Positions 53,963-61,639 of a stretch of 64,000 nucleotides of DNA are shown here, in pieces. Below the pieces are notes generated by a model, which was not told where the DNA came from, made no database searches, and saw only the letters and a list, made by a program, of their open reading frames with translations. The DNA is from Candidatus Binatus soli (lineage in GTDB: Bacteria > Desulfobacterota > Binatia > Binatales > Binataceae), in NCBI GenBank assembly GCA_002479255.1, contig DLMJ01000013.1:169242-233241 (forward strand), in the 5' to 3' direction. Position numbers and translations under genes: made by a program. The first letter of the stretch is position 1. The number at the start of each line of letters is the position of its first letter.

Positions 53963-55594
53963 CTACGAAGCGGCCCGCTCCGAAGCGGGCAGGTAGCCCG
54001 CTTTGCGCGCGAGAACCACAATCTCAGGCTCGCGCCACCAGATTGGAAGGCCGAGATCTTCGGCGACGACCCGGGCGGAGTTATAGCCCGGCCCCATTAT
54101 TACCATCCCGCCCGGATGCACGCTCGAGCCTCCTACGTAAAGGCCCGGGATCGGCGTGCGATAGCTGGAGCATTCGGGGAAAGGCCGGTTGTAGCCCATC
54201 TGTAGCGAGGTATAGGCGCCGTGCTTGATCGAGCCGCGCTTCATGGTCGGGAGCTGGGCTTCGATATCTTTGGGCGACCAGGCGACCGACACGCGGATGT
54301 TGGCCTGCTTGAGGTTCGGCGCGTAGCTGCTCCAGAAGTCGAGCGCCCGCTTCGCGTACCCCTCCCTTTCCTTGTCCCACGGGGCGTCGTACGGGGCCCA
54401 GGATTCCCAGCGCAGCGTATGAGGGGTGCCGAAAGTCACGTGATGCGGTGCCATCAGCGGATCGTGCATCGAAGCGACCGTGCCGTGCCCCGCCATCCGG
54501 GAGAAGTCGCCTTGCTCGACTTCGCGGATATGCGCGAGCACATCGTCAACGCTCTCGTAGCCCATGACCGTGATGAGCGAGCGATCGACAACTTCCGGGT
54601 AGCCCTCGTAACGCGGCGGTGCGCCGAGCACACCCCAGTTGGCGACGAACAGGCTCCACTTCTCCCATTCGTAATTCTGCGCTCCTTCGCGAAGCTCGGG
54701 CGCGATCGTGTCGCCGCTGAGGAGCTGCAGAAAGGTCTGCTCGGGGTTGAGCGTGCTCACCACGGCGCGCGCTTTGAGCGTTGTTCCGTCCTCGAGCTCG
54801 ACCCCCGTCACCCGTTTGTCGCTCAACACCAGCCGGCGCGCGCCCTTGCCGACGACCACGATGCCGCCCGCCTCCTCGATTTGCCGCCGCAGGACCGAGG
54901 AGAGCTGATGCGATCCGCCGCGCACCAGCGCGCTGTGAGTCAGCCGCGACAGATAAATCGGCGCCATGAAACCCATGCCGCCCTCGTCCGGCTCGAGCCC
55001 GAACATCGAGCTCAAGTAAAGCAGCCCCGCGTTCACGCGAGGATCGTGGAAGCCGAAGGATTCAAGATATTCAAGCGGCGTCATCTCCGAGATTTCGGCC
55101 ATCCGCTCTCCGAGCGCACCGGCCTCCCGAAACAGCATCATCTGCTCGATCGGCTCGACCGGCGGGACGAAGGTTGCCGGGATGAGGATCGCCTCGCACA
55201 ACTGGTCGACCTCCTTGCGGAACTTGGCGTAACGTTCGGCGTCAACCGCGCTCAGCGCGGCGACGCTTTGCACAGAGCGTGCGGGATCCATGAAAAGCGT
55301 AAACGACTTGCCTCCCGAAAACAGAAACGACACCTGCGCCTCGGGGTACGCGAAACGCACGCCCTCCGCACCGAGCTCGAGATCGCCATAGGGCGGCATC
55401 AGTTCGCCGAGCATCATGTAGGTGGCGTGGTAATTCATCTTGAAGCCGGCGAGTTCCTGGGTCACCAGCCCGCCGCCGGTCTCGAGGTTGCGCTCGACCA
55501 CGGCGACCCTTGCGCCCGCCCGCGCCAGGTAGGCCGCGCAGGTAAGCCCGTTCGGACCCGCGCCCAGCACTACTGCGTCGAACTCCTGAACCAT
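53963..55594 (-). CDS. CrtI/phytoene-desaturase-like FAD oxidoreductase 1
   Basis: This 543-residue protein has the FAD-binding GAGPNGLTCAAYLARAGARV (residues about 12-31) with ENLETGGG-like follow-up, a central region LYLSSMFGLEPDEGGMGFM, and the C-terminal FAD-contact GLYVGGSSVHPGGMVIMGPG. These are hallmarks of the phytoene desaturase/carotenoid isomerase-like NAD(P)-binding family. The real substrate may be a carotenoid or another lipid. It is 13 bases downstream of a second, diverged copy, in one operon. Confidence 0.85.
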   Translation of the reverse strand: MVQEFDAVVLGAGPNGLTCAAYLARAGARVAVVERNLETGGGLVTQELAGFKMNYHATYMMLGELMPPYGDLELGAEGVRFAYPEAQVSFLFSGGKSFTLFMDPARSVQSVAALSAVDAERYAKFRKEVDQLCEAILIPATFVPPVEPIEQMMLFREAGALGERMAEISEMTPLEYLESFGFHDPRVNAGLLYLSSMFGLEPDEGGMGFMAPIYLSRLTHSALVRGGSHQLSSVLRRQIEEAGGIVVVGKGARRLVLSDKRVTGVELEDGTTLKARAVVSTLNPEQTFLQLLSGDTIAPELREGAQNYEWEKWSLFVANWGVLGAPPRYEGYPEVVDRSLITVMGYESVDDVLAHIREVEQGDFSRMAGHGTVASMHDPLMAPHHVTFGTPHTLRWESWAPYDAPWDKEREGYAKRALDFWSSYAPNLKQANIRVSVAWSPKDIEAQLPTMKRGSIKHGAYTSLQMGYNRPFPECSSYRTPIPGLYVGGSSVHPGGMVIMGPGYNSARVVAEDLGLPIWWREPEIVVLARKAGYLPASERAAS

Positions 55595-55607
55595 GAGTCC
55601 CTCCTCC

Positions 55608-57245
55608 TCACCTGCCGAGATGCGAGGCGATCTGATCGAACGGATGGTGCCGCCACCATTCCTGCTTGCGGACGCCCAAGTCCTCGGCCACGCAGCTCGC
55701 GGTGATGTAGCCGGTGGCGAGATGGGTCAGAGAGCCCGGCCAGACCCCGTTGCTGAAGTAGAGGCCCGCAATGCGGCTCCGGTTCGGCATCCGCCCCATG
55801 TACCATTGCGCCCCGCTCACGTCCCCGCCGAGTTCATGCCCGTAGATCGCCGAAGGGTTTCGCCGCCAGTTGTCGAGCGGAGTCGAGTAGGTGCTCGCCA
55901 GGACAAGCTCCCTGAACCCCGGCGCCAGCGCCTCGATTTGGCCGAGGTGGTTTTCGTGCAACCGGTCGGTGATCTCGCGATTGTCCCAGGCTTGGATGCC
56001 GCCGTAGCGGCGCAAATTGACCGGGTACTCGATCTCGAACACCATCGCGCACTTGCCGTCGGGCGAGCGGCGGCTGGGGTCAACCGCCGCGAGGTTGTAC
56101 ATCTCAGCAACGTCGGCCGCGACTGCAAACAGCTCTTCATTCCTGGTGTACTGCAGCGAGCGCGCGGCGTGATCCCAGGAGTCCCAGGCCCGCACCGGGT
56201 AAGGGCATTTCATGATGTCCGGGTTCCACGAGGCAGAGCCCCAATGGGCAGGCTCCTTGAGCAGGAAGTAGGAAGTGAAGGCGCAATGGCCGGTCATATC
56301 CCAGTAGTTCATCTTGCGCTGCAACTCGGCATCGCCGCGTGCGACTTCGTCGTTGCCCAGCATTTTGAGCGCGATCGGGGGACTGGTGTGCATAACCACG
56401 GCCTTGCGCGCTTTTATCTCGCGCGGCCCGAAGGCCGAATCCTCCTCCAGCACGACACCGTCGGGGCGGCCCGCCGCCCAGGTCACCTTCGCCACCGGCG
56501 CGTTGAGCATCAGGGTGCCACCGTGATGGCGATAGCATCGGACCAGGGCGTGAACCAGGTTATGCATCCCGCCCTTCGGCACCCCGATGGCGAGTCCCCA
56601 GCCGAGCAGGGTCATCACGGCGCCTTCGCCCTTCTCCGCCGGGTCTCCGAATACACCGATGTTTGCCATCCCCAAAAGGCTCGTGCGCACGTACTCGTTC
56701 TCGTAGAGCAGCTCGAGCAGCTCCATCCCGTTCATCGTTCTCAAGTCGCGCGGGCTGAAGCCGACGATGCTCCCGAGTGAAAACAGGAAATCCTCGCCCT
56801 CCGGTGAGGGAGCGGTGAAAACGGCGCGCTCGACAATCTCCGGCACTCGCGGCGCGATTTGCCCTGCGATCCGGAGGTAGGTCTTGGCGTCCTTCTGCGA
56901 GTATCTGGCGATCGCCTTGGCGGTCTTTTCACGGTTGAAGGTGTAGTAGATGAGGTTTTTGTCGGGCCATACGGTGGCGCCGCCCACCTCGGGGAAGATC
57001 ATCTCGAATCCGAACGAGCTGAGATCGAGGTCGCCCCACACCGGGCTCATCGGCAGGAAGCACACACCAGCGTGGGTATCCACCGGCACTCCGGCGCCGA
57101 AAATGTCCTCGGTGAGCGCGAACGGACCGCATTCGTTGCGCTTCTCGATCACGGCTACTTCCAGCCCGGCCTTGGCAAGGTACGCTCCGCAGGCGAGCCC
57201 GTTGACTCCGGCCCCGACGATCACCACGTCGTAACTGTCCTTCAT
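55608..57245 (-). CDS. CrtI/phytoene-desaturase-like FAD oxidoreductase 2
   Basis: This 545-residue paralogue of the next gene has the FAD site IVGAGVNGLACGAYLAKAGL and the C-terminal GLYFSNGVWPGSLTHLATGY. Both copies keep the dinucleotide-binding loop and the same length but have diverged strongly, so they probably have different substrates or work as a pair. Its start overlaps the stop of the MerR gene in an ATGA junction (57242-57245), so it is translationally coupled to the regulator. Confidence 0.85.
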   Translation of the reverse strand: MKDSYDVVIVGAGVNGLACGAYLAKAGLEVAVIEKRNECGPFALTEDIFGAGVPVDTHAGVCFLPMSPVWGDLDLSSFGFEMIFPEVGGATVWPDKNLIYYTFNREKTAKAIARYSQKDAKTYLRIAGQIAPRVPEIVERAVFTAPSPEGEDFLFSLGSIVGFSPRDLRTMNGMELLELLYENEYVRTSLLGMANIGVFGDPAEKGEGAVMTLLGWGLAIGVPKGGMHNLVHALVRCYRHHGGTLMLNAPVAKVTWAAGRPDGVVLEEDSAFGPREIKARKAVVMHTSPPIALKMLGNDEVARGDAELQRKMNYWDMTGHCAFTSYFLLKEPAHWGSASWNPDIMKCPYPVRAWDSWDHAARSLQYTRNEELFAVAADVAEMYNLAAVDPSRRSPDGKCAMVFEIEYPVNLRRYGGIQAWDNREITDRLHENHLGQIEALAPGFRELVLASTYSTPLDNWRRNPSAIYGHELGGDVSGAQWYMGRMPNRSRIAGLYFSNGVWPGSLTHLATGYITASCVAEDLGVRKQEWWRHHPFDQIASHLGR

Positions 57246-58030
57246 GCTTTTGGCCTCCGTCGTGATGGCCGGCGCCCGTTCGCGGCGGACACCGGGCGCG
57301 CGCTTGCCCGGGAAAGCTCGCCGAGCCGCTCCCGAACCATCCGGTAGTGCAGCGCGGTCAGAAGTTTGGACGAAGCGTCGATCGATGCGGTCGCCAGGCG
57401 AACTTCCTCGTCGGGCGGCACGCGTCCCAACACTTTCTCGTTGAACGTGGCGAACTCGAGGTCGATGAGCTTGGCGAGGATCGTAGGGTAGAAGCCCAAC
57501 TGGTCGACCGAAAAGCCCATACGCCCATCCAGACCCGCCTGCCGCATGGCATGAACCGCGCCGACTATCGCTGCTTCGTCTACGGTAAACGGCTTGCCGC
57601 CTGCCGAAAGAAGGCCCTGTCTGACCAGCGCCTCCACCACCGCGGCTGAAAGCGGATAGCGGCGCAGAACCTCTTCGCGCGGCTCACGTCTATCGGCAAC
57701 GTCCATCCCATGCAGGAGTCTCAGGTCTGCTTCGCGAAGGTGCTCCGAGCCGCCGTCGTCGAGCAGTTTCTTGATCACGCCCAGGGGGATGAATCGGTCG
57801 GTCTGAAGCGTCTTGATCTGCGCGATCCGCTCGACGCAGGCTGGGTCGTAGTAGGCCATCCGCCGGTGCGGCCTTTCGGGCTCGGGCAGCAGGCCCAAGG
57901 CGACGTAATGATGGACCGTGGGAGCAGTCACCCCGGTGCGTCCGACGAGCTGGCGGATGGTGAGGCCGCGGCGCGGCGGCCCTTCTTGGAGCGATTTCGC
58001 TGGGCTTCTCATTGGTGTGTGAGGTATCAC
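57242..58030 (-). CDS. MerR-family transcription regulator with long effector domain
   Basis: This 262-residue regulator has an N-terminal MerR winged-helix domain (LTIRQLVGRTGVTAPTVHHY, ending YYDPACVERIAQI), a coiled-coil and a long C-terminal helical domain that is not one of the small metal-binding tails. The start at GTG 58030 or ATG 58012 is uncertain. It is the first gene of the FAD oxidoreductase operon and divergent from the cupin gene, so it probably controls both. The effector is unknown. Confidence 0.85.
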   Translation of the reverse strand: MIPHTPMRSPAKSLQEGPPRRGLTIRQLVGRTGVTAPTVHHYVALGLLPEPERPHRRMAYYDPACVERIAQIKTLQTDRFIPLGVIKKLLDDGGSEHLREADLRLLHGMDVADRREPREEVLRRYPLSAAVVEALVRQGLLSAGGKPFTVDEAAIVGAVHAMRQAGLDGRMGFSVDQLGFYPTILAKLIDLEFATFNEKVLGRVPPDEEVRLATASIDASSKLLTALHYRMVRERLGELSRASARPVSAANGRRPSRRRPKA

Positions 58031-58038
58031 CTAATACA

Positions 58039-58055
58039 TGACACGAGTAGTGTCA
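58039..58055. promoter_or_regulatory. Palindrome TGACAC-N5-GTGTCA, candidate operator
   Basis: A perfect inverted repeat lies in the 51-base divergent region between the MerR gene and the cupin gene. Its position matches an operator for the adjacent MerR protein. No strong sigma-70 elements were identified beside it. Confidence 0.6.
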
Positions 58056-58081
58056 AATGACGGCAGGAGGAAAACGATACG

Positions 58082-58432
58082 ATGACGAACCCTCAAGACG
58101 AAAAGACAGCCCAGAAGTTCACGGCGGGCAATGCGCTCGAGTTGGTGGCCTACCAGGCCGGGGCGGTCGTGAGCCGGGAGATCGTCAAGAAGAAGACCGG
58201 CACGGTGACGCTATTTGCCTTCGACAAGGCCCAGGGCCTCAGCGAGCACACGGCGCCATTCGACGCCCTCGTCCAGGTGCTGGACGGTGTGGCCGAGATA
58301 ACCGTTGGCGGCGTGCCCCACCGCCTCGGCAAGGATGAAATGATCCTGATGCCGGCCAACGTGCCCCACGCCCTGAAGGCGGTCGAGCAATTCAAGATGA
58401 TGTTGGTGATGATCCGCGAGGCAACGGGCTGA
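58082..58432 (+). CDS. Small cupin-domain protein
   Basis: This 116-residue single-domain cupin has a first motif approximating G(X)5HXH (SEHTAPFDALVQVLDG), the GxEMILMPANVPHALKA second motif and a C-terminal strand. One metal-ligand His is present in motif 1 (EHT) and one in motif 2 (PHAL). A strong AGGAGG lies 13 bases before ATG 58082. It is divergent from the MerR/FAD-oxidoreductase operon and may sense or convert the same compound. Confidence 0.8.
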   Translation: MTNPQDEKTAQKFTAGNALELVAYQAGAVVSREIVKKKTGTVTLFAFDKAQGLSEHTAPFDALVQVLDGVAEITVGGVPHRLGKDEMILMPANVPHALKAVEQFKMMLVMIREATG

Positions 58433-58441
58433 CGGCACGTG

Positions 58442-58486
58442 TGGTGGGCGGTGCAGGTTTCGAACCTGCGACCCCCGGCTTGTAAG
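58442..58486 (-). tRNA. 3' fragment of a tRNA-Val (TAC), integration-scar candidate
   Basis: Read on the minus strand, the end of a tRNA is perfect: anticodon loop CTTACAA (58480-58486, anticodon TAC), 3' anticodon stem GCCGG, variable loop GGGTC, T-arm GCAGG-TTCGAAA-CCTGC, acceptor ACCGCCC, A, CCA (58442-58444). The 5' half is missing: upstream bases cannot pair with GCCGG, and there is no D-arm or 5' acceptor. Such anticodon-to-CCA pieces are the usual att sites of tRNA-integrating elements. The retained side (lower coordinates) should be the old chromosome and the higher side the element. Confidence 0.65.
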
Positions 58487-58799
58487 CTGTGTTCCGGCCA
58501 GAAAACGCCGATGCGATTGAGGATCATTCGGTAACGGTTGATAACAGCAAAACCCATGGCGCAGAAGGGGTTTCTCGATCATAGGAGGATGCGACTCAGC
58601 ACTATCGAGTAGGATGAGCTGACATCGGGATAGGGCACAATTTCGGGCACAAAGGGCACAAAATTGGGCACAGTGATTTGGGACTGCTGAGTAGCTACAG
58701 AGCGAAAGGATTTGCCGTCGTTAGGAAGGAACTGACGGCGTGGCGATGGTTTCGGCACCGTTGCGCTCGGGAATGTCGCCGACAATTTCGATAAATGAG
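58487..58799. other. Non-coding junction region
   Basis: About 310 bases between the tRNA fragment and the toxin gene. Short open frames exist but none has a recognisable product. It contains a GGGCACA repeat-like stretch (58635-58670). It could be the remnant 3' end of an integrase gene or simply element-end sequence. Confidence 0.4.
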
Positions 58800-59681
58800 T
58801 CACTCCCATGAAGCCTTCTCCGGATTCCATCGGCCAGTCGCGCGGTCTGCCAATGCGGGATCGAGCATCGCCGCAGCTTCAGCATAGCCTGCGCGTAAGT
58901 CCGGGTCGACGCCGACCTCCTTTGCCAGCTTTCGGTACGGTACCGCCCAATCCGTTGGCGGGGGAGGGAGGCGATCCGGAAGACCTTGTTGACGTCTTCC
59001 CTCGAAGACTCCCACGAGTGCACTGCGAAGGCGCGCCGCGTCCAGCACCATGAATTGCTTCACGAGGACAAGATCGACCAGATCTTTTGCGCGACTGCTC
59101 CGCTGACCTTGGCCGTAAGTTCTGGTGTACGCATGGACCTTCTCCGCAACGTGTTGTTCGAGCCGCAGGACCGGCACTTCGATCTGTTCGATGCCGGCGA
59201 ATACCAGAAGATCCGTTCCGCGAATCGGTTCAGGCTTCCATTTCAGGGGGTCTGAAAATCCGATATCGACCATAACTTCCTCGAACCGCCTACCGCCGAG
59301 TTCCGCGCGGACGCGGTATCTCACCGCCGCACCCTCAAATTCTTCGCCCGGCGCGCCGATCTTCTCTATATCGAAAGCAAAGAAATCGTCGAGGTCAACA
59401 GCTTGGGCGGCTATTAGATCTGAGGTGGCCACCGCCTCGTTGTCGCCGCGAACGAGATCCATATCTTTCGTGGTCCGCGTGCGTTCTCCCAGCCGGAAGT
59501 CGAGGGCCAGCGCCCCCTTGAGAACCCAGCGATCTGGCGCAGCGATGGCGAGGCGCACAAGTAGGCGGTCGAAGACGACTGCCTTTCGCAAGCGGACCAG
59601 CGAAGTGCCCCTGTCACGCGATCGCATGAGTAGGCGCTGCTCAAGCGCTTGACGAAACGCGGCTCCGCTTCGGTACTTCAC
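58800..59681 (-). CDS. AbiEii/AbiGii-like nucleotidyltransferase toxin
   Basis: This 293-residue protein is of the AbiEii family, the toxin of type IV (AbiE) systems. The nucleotidyltransferase core is visible in WVLKGALALDFRLGERTRTT followed by KDMDLV (acidic metal site), and a later block LEQHVAEKVHAYTRTY. AbiEii-type toxins transfer nucleotides to tRNA or other targets and block growth when phage infects. Its start overlaps the antitoxin stop by four bases (59678-59681, ATGA), a translationally coupled pair. Confidence 0.88.
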   Translation of the reverse strand: MKYRSGAAFRQALEQRLLMRSRDRGTSLVRLRKAVVFDRLLVRLAIAAPDRWVLKGALALDFRLGERTRTTKDMDLVRGDNEAVATSDLIAAQAVDLDDFFAFDIEKIGAPGEEFEGAAVRYRVRAELGGRRFEEVMVDIGFSDPLKWKPEPIRGTDLLVFAGIEQIEVPVLRLEQHVAEKVHAYTRTYGQGQRSSRAKDLVDLVLVKQFMVLDAARLRSALVGVFEGRRQQGLPDRLPPPPTDWAVPYRKLAKEVGVDPDLRAGYAEAAAMLDPALADRATGRWNPEKASWE

Positions 59682-60304
59682 TTGCGGCTGCGCTCCTGGA
59701 TAGCCTGACGGACAAGACGCTCGACGCGGCCTCCGCGCGCCTTCGCAGTAGCGAGCAGTTTTGATTCGGTTGCCATGCCCCGGTCGAGTGCTTGGCTGAC
59801 TGCTGCCATTATCTGCTCTGGGGCGGTTCCCGCCTGGGCCGCATCTATGATGGAGCGCGCTGGTGCGGTCACTCGGATTCCGTCGCGGACCACGACGTCG
59901 GACTTTCCAAGGCGCCGCGTCGTCGTGTGTATCGCGACCCCCGGAGATGCGGAGCGATAACGCCTCACTCGGGGGACGGTGAGATGAACGACCTCGGGCA
60001 CCACGTCGGAAAGCCCGAGGATGTCGAGTGCGCTGTCATGTGACACTACGGCCACTTCTCTTCCCGTCACAAGCCACGCGGCGACTACGTCCTCGCGTGG
60101 TGAACTCGGATATTCGCGAAGTCGGTAGAGCCCTTGGTGGACTCGGAGGAAGCGACCGGACTTGGCGTGATGGGCGAGCAGCGCCTTGCTGAAGCCGAGC
60201 GCTCGCGCCTGAGCGGCAGTGAAGTACCCGCCCTGCTCGGAGGCGAGTTCAAAGAGTCGGGCGTGGCTTGGCTTGCTGCCGTTGTCCCCATCGTTGTCAT
60301 GCAT
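59678..60304 (-). CDS. AbiEi-like antitoxin/transcription repressor
   Basis: This 208-residue protein has the N-terminal winged-helix AbiEi antitoxin domain (YFTAAQARALGFSKALLAHH, then GRFLRVHQGLYRL) and the C-terminal AbiEi-like domain (VVSHDSALDILGLSD; RSIIDAAQAG). AbiEi proteins neutralise the AbiEii toxin and repress their own promoter. It is the first gene of the pair. The promoter operator directly abuts the start codon. Confidence 0.87.
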   Translation of the reverse strand: MHDNDGDNGSKPSHARLFELASEQGGYFTAAQARALGFSKALLAHHAKSGRFLRVHQGLYRLREYPSSPREDVVAAWLVTGREVAVVSHDSALDILGLSDVVPEVVHLTVPRVRRYRSASPGVAIHTTTRRLGKSDVVVRDGIRVTAPARSIIDAAQAGTAPEQIMAAVSQALDRGMATESKLLATAKARGGRVERLVRQAIQERSRK

Positions 60305-60305
60305 A

Positions 60306-60339
60306 GGTCAAATTATACTTGACCTTTTCATGACATCAA
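60306..60339 (-). promoter_or_regulatory. abiE promoter and overlapping inverted-repeat operator, probably leaderless
   Basis: On the minus strand, TTGATG (60339-60334) and a perfect TATAAT (60317-60312) are spaced by 16 bases. GGTCAA/TTGACC, an inverted repeat with a 7-base centre (60306-60324), covers the -10. Only 7 bases separate the -10 from the ATG at 60304, so transcription should begin at or next to the start codon. The palindrome is the obvious binding site for AbiEi autorepression. Confidence 0.7.
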
Positions 60340-60432
60340 GTCTCAAAATTGGACCACCTGTGGCCCAGTTCCTTACGCCGTCAATGCCGGGTTCCCACAG
60401 AGCGCGCTGGCTTTTCCTTTTCCAAAAGTGAT

Positions 60433-60449
60433 CTCGCCGTTTCGGCGAG
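60433..60449 (-). terminator. Hairpin downstream of the CRISPR array
   Basis: CTCGCCG and CGGCGAG pair around a 3-base loop. On the minus strand, the direction in which the array should be transcribed, the stem is followed by ATCACTTTT. It lies 4 bases beyond the last repeat and is a plausible terminator. Confidence 0.5.
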
Positions 60450-60453
60450 CACC

Positions 60454-60637
60454 GTTTCAGTCCCCTCCTCATCGGGGAGATCGGTGCGACTGGTGGCCGA
60501 TAGCCTCTTTACTTGCGGACGATTAAGTTTCAGTCCCCTCCTCATCGGGGAGATCGGTGCGACCAAGCACCGATTTCAAGCGCCGCGCTGGCGCTGATCG
60601 GTTTCAGTCCCCTCCTCATCGGGGAGATCGGTGCGAC
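60454..60637 (-). CRISPR. CRISPR array, three 37-bp repeats and two spacers
   Basis: Three identical 37-bp repeats at 60454-60490, 60527-60563 and 60601-60637, with spacers of 36 bp (60491-60526) and 37 bp (60564-60600). On the plus strand the repeat begins GTTTCAGTCCCC and ends CGGTGCGAC. The minus-strand form ends GACTGAAAC, the usual 5'-handle end of type I repeats, so the crRNA strand is minus, the same as cas. The repeat carries a TCCCC/GGGGA stem. The leader should be on the right, next to cas4. Confidence 0.95.
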
Positions 60638-60741
60638 GGCCCAATTTGCCCTGTAAAATCGTGGACTTGTGCCGCACCGAAGGTTCCATTTTTTCGCAAC
60701 AGCCTGAATTGCTTCAAATTGCCTCTCATTTGCGAAATTCC
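60638..60741 (-). promoter_or_regulatory. Candidate CRISPR leader
   Basis: About 100 AT-rich bases between cas4 and the first repeat in the transcription direction. The region has A/T tracts (TTTTTT at about 60690) expected of a leader, but no certain -35/-10 pair could be picked. Confidence 0.5.
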
Positions 60742-61347
60742 TTACCATATGTCGTCGCAGTAGTTGCGAAACTCGCAACCGACGCAACGCGCGCGCGCCG
60801 GCGTAGGTTCCGGCATCCTTTCGCTCCGCACGAAGCCTCTAATCTCGTCGATGGCCGAAATCACCTCCTTCCGTAAGTCATCGCCGATCTCGATTCGTAT
60901 CAATTCCTTGGACGGCACGAGGTATACGAAAGCGGCTGGCACCGGTCGCCTCAGGTTATCCTCGGTCATAAGCGCGTAAGCCGTCAGTTGGATACGATGG
61001 TTGCGTCGGACGCCACCCTCGGTGTCCTTGAAGTCCACCGGATAGCACGCGTCATCCGTCACGATCAGCAGGTCAAGCTTTCCCGAGAGCCCCAGACGCT
61101 CGGATTTGACCCACACGCCGAAGCGGCGCTCCCCGCGTTCGAGGCCGTAGCGGCGAAAGCCGCGCCGCTTCTCCATTGCCTCGACTGCTGCTTCGACGTT
61201 CTTGCCGCGCTCCATTTTGTAGGTGCGGGTGAATTCCACTGGCATGACGTGCTGGTAGTAGACGATCCGCTTGCAATACGCCCACTGCTTGAGATCGGTC
61301 GCAGTGAGTGGCAGCCAGGGCTCGATATGGGCGGCGGTATCAAGCAT
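60742..61347 (-). CDS. cas4: CRISPR-associated exonuclease Cas4
   Basis: This RecB-family nuclease selects and trims prespacers for Cas1-Cas2. The 201-residue form (ATG 61347) overlaps cas2 by 8 bases; ATG 61371 would add 8 residues. The RecB motifs are present (GKLDLLIVTD; YPVDFKDTEGG), as is a four-Cys [4Fe-4S] site: Cys25 (WAYCKR) and Cys188, Cys191, Cys197 (CVGCEFRNYC). It is the last gene of the minus-strand cas operon. Confidence 0.93.
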   Translation of the reverse strand: MLDTAAHIEPWLPLTATDLKQWAYCKRIVYYQHVMPVEFTRTYKMERGKNVEAAVEAMEKRRGFRRYGLERGERRFGVWVKSERLGLSGKLDLLIVTDDACYPVDFKDTEGGVRRNHRIQLTAYALMTEDNLRRPVPAAFVYLVPSKELIRIEIGDDLRKEVISAIDEIRGFVRSERMPEPTPARARCVGCEFRNYCDDIW

Positions 61348-61618
61348 TTTCGGGATGCACGATTTGGACAATCTCGCGTTTGGCGGACGCGTCCTTTTCG
61401 CACAATTGCAGCATGATCACCTTGCCTTCGCTATTGCCGAGTGTATCACCGAGCCGGGCGAACATCTCGTTGCGCCGAGTGGCATCGAGCGGACCACTGA
61501 ACACGCTGTACTGAACGTGGTCGAGTCCGTAATCCTTGCACACGTCCGCGATCTTGAGCCGGATGCGATCGCTGGTAATGTCGTAGATGATCACGGTGAA
61601 GAGTTCCTGTCCTCTCAT
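61340..61618 (-). CDS. cas2: CRISPR-associated endoribonuclease Cas2
   Basis: This 92-residue ferredoxin-fold protein dimerises and bridges two Cas1 dimers in the spacer-integration complex. Conserved features are the YDITSDRIRLKIADVCKDYG start, with the Asp of the first strand, and QYSVFSGPLD. It overlaps cas4 and starts 21 bases after the cas1 stop. Confidence 0.95.
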   Translation of the reverse strand: MRGQELFTVIIYDITSDRIRLKIADVCKDYGLDHVQYSVFSGPLDATRRNEMFARLGDTLGNSEGKVIMLQLCEKDASAKREIVQIVHPENA

Positions 61619-61639
61619 AAGAGCGCCGTCCTGAGAAGG

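Noticed and set aside
54221..55705. 494-codon open frame on the plus strand
   Set aside because: Antisense to the CrtI-like gene; no motif.
58442..58486. Functional tRNA gene
   Set aside because: Only the 3' half from the anticodon loop is present; the 5' anticodon stem, D-arm and 5' acceptor strand are missing.
60433..60449. A degenerate fourth CRISPR repeat left of the array
   Set aside because: The sequence is a 7-bp hairpin that does not align with the 37-bp repeat; a terminator is the simpler reading.
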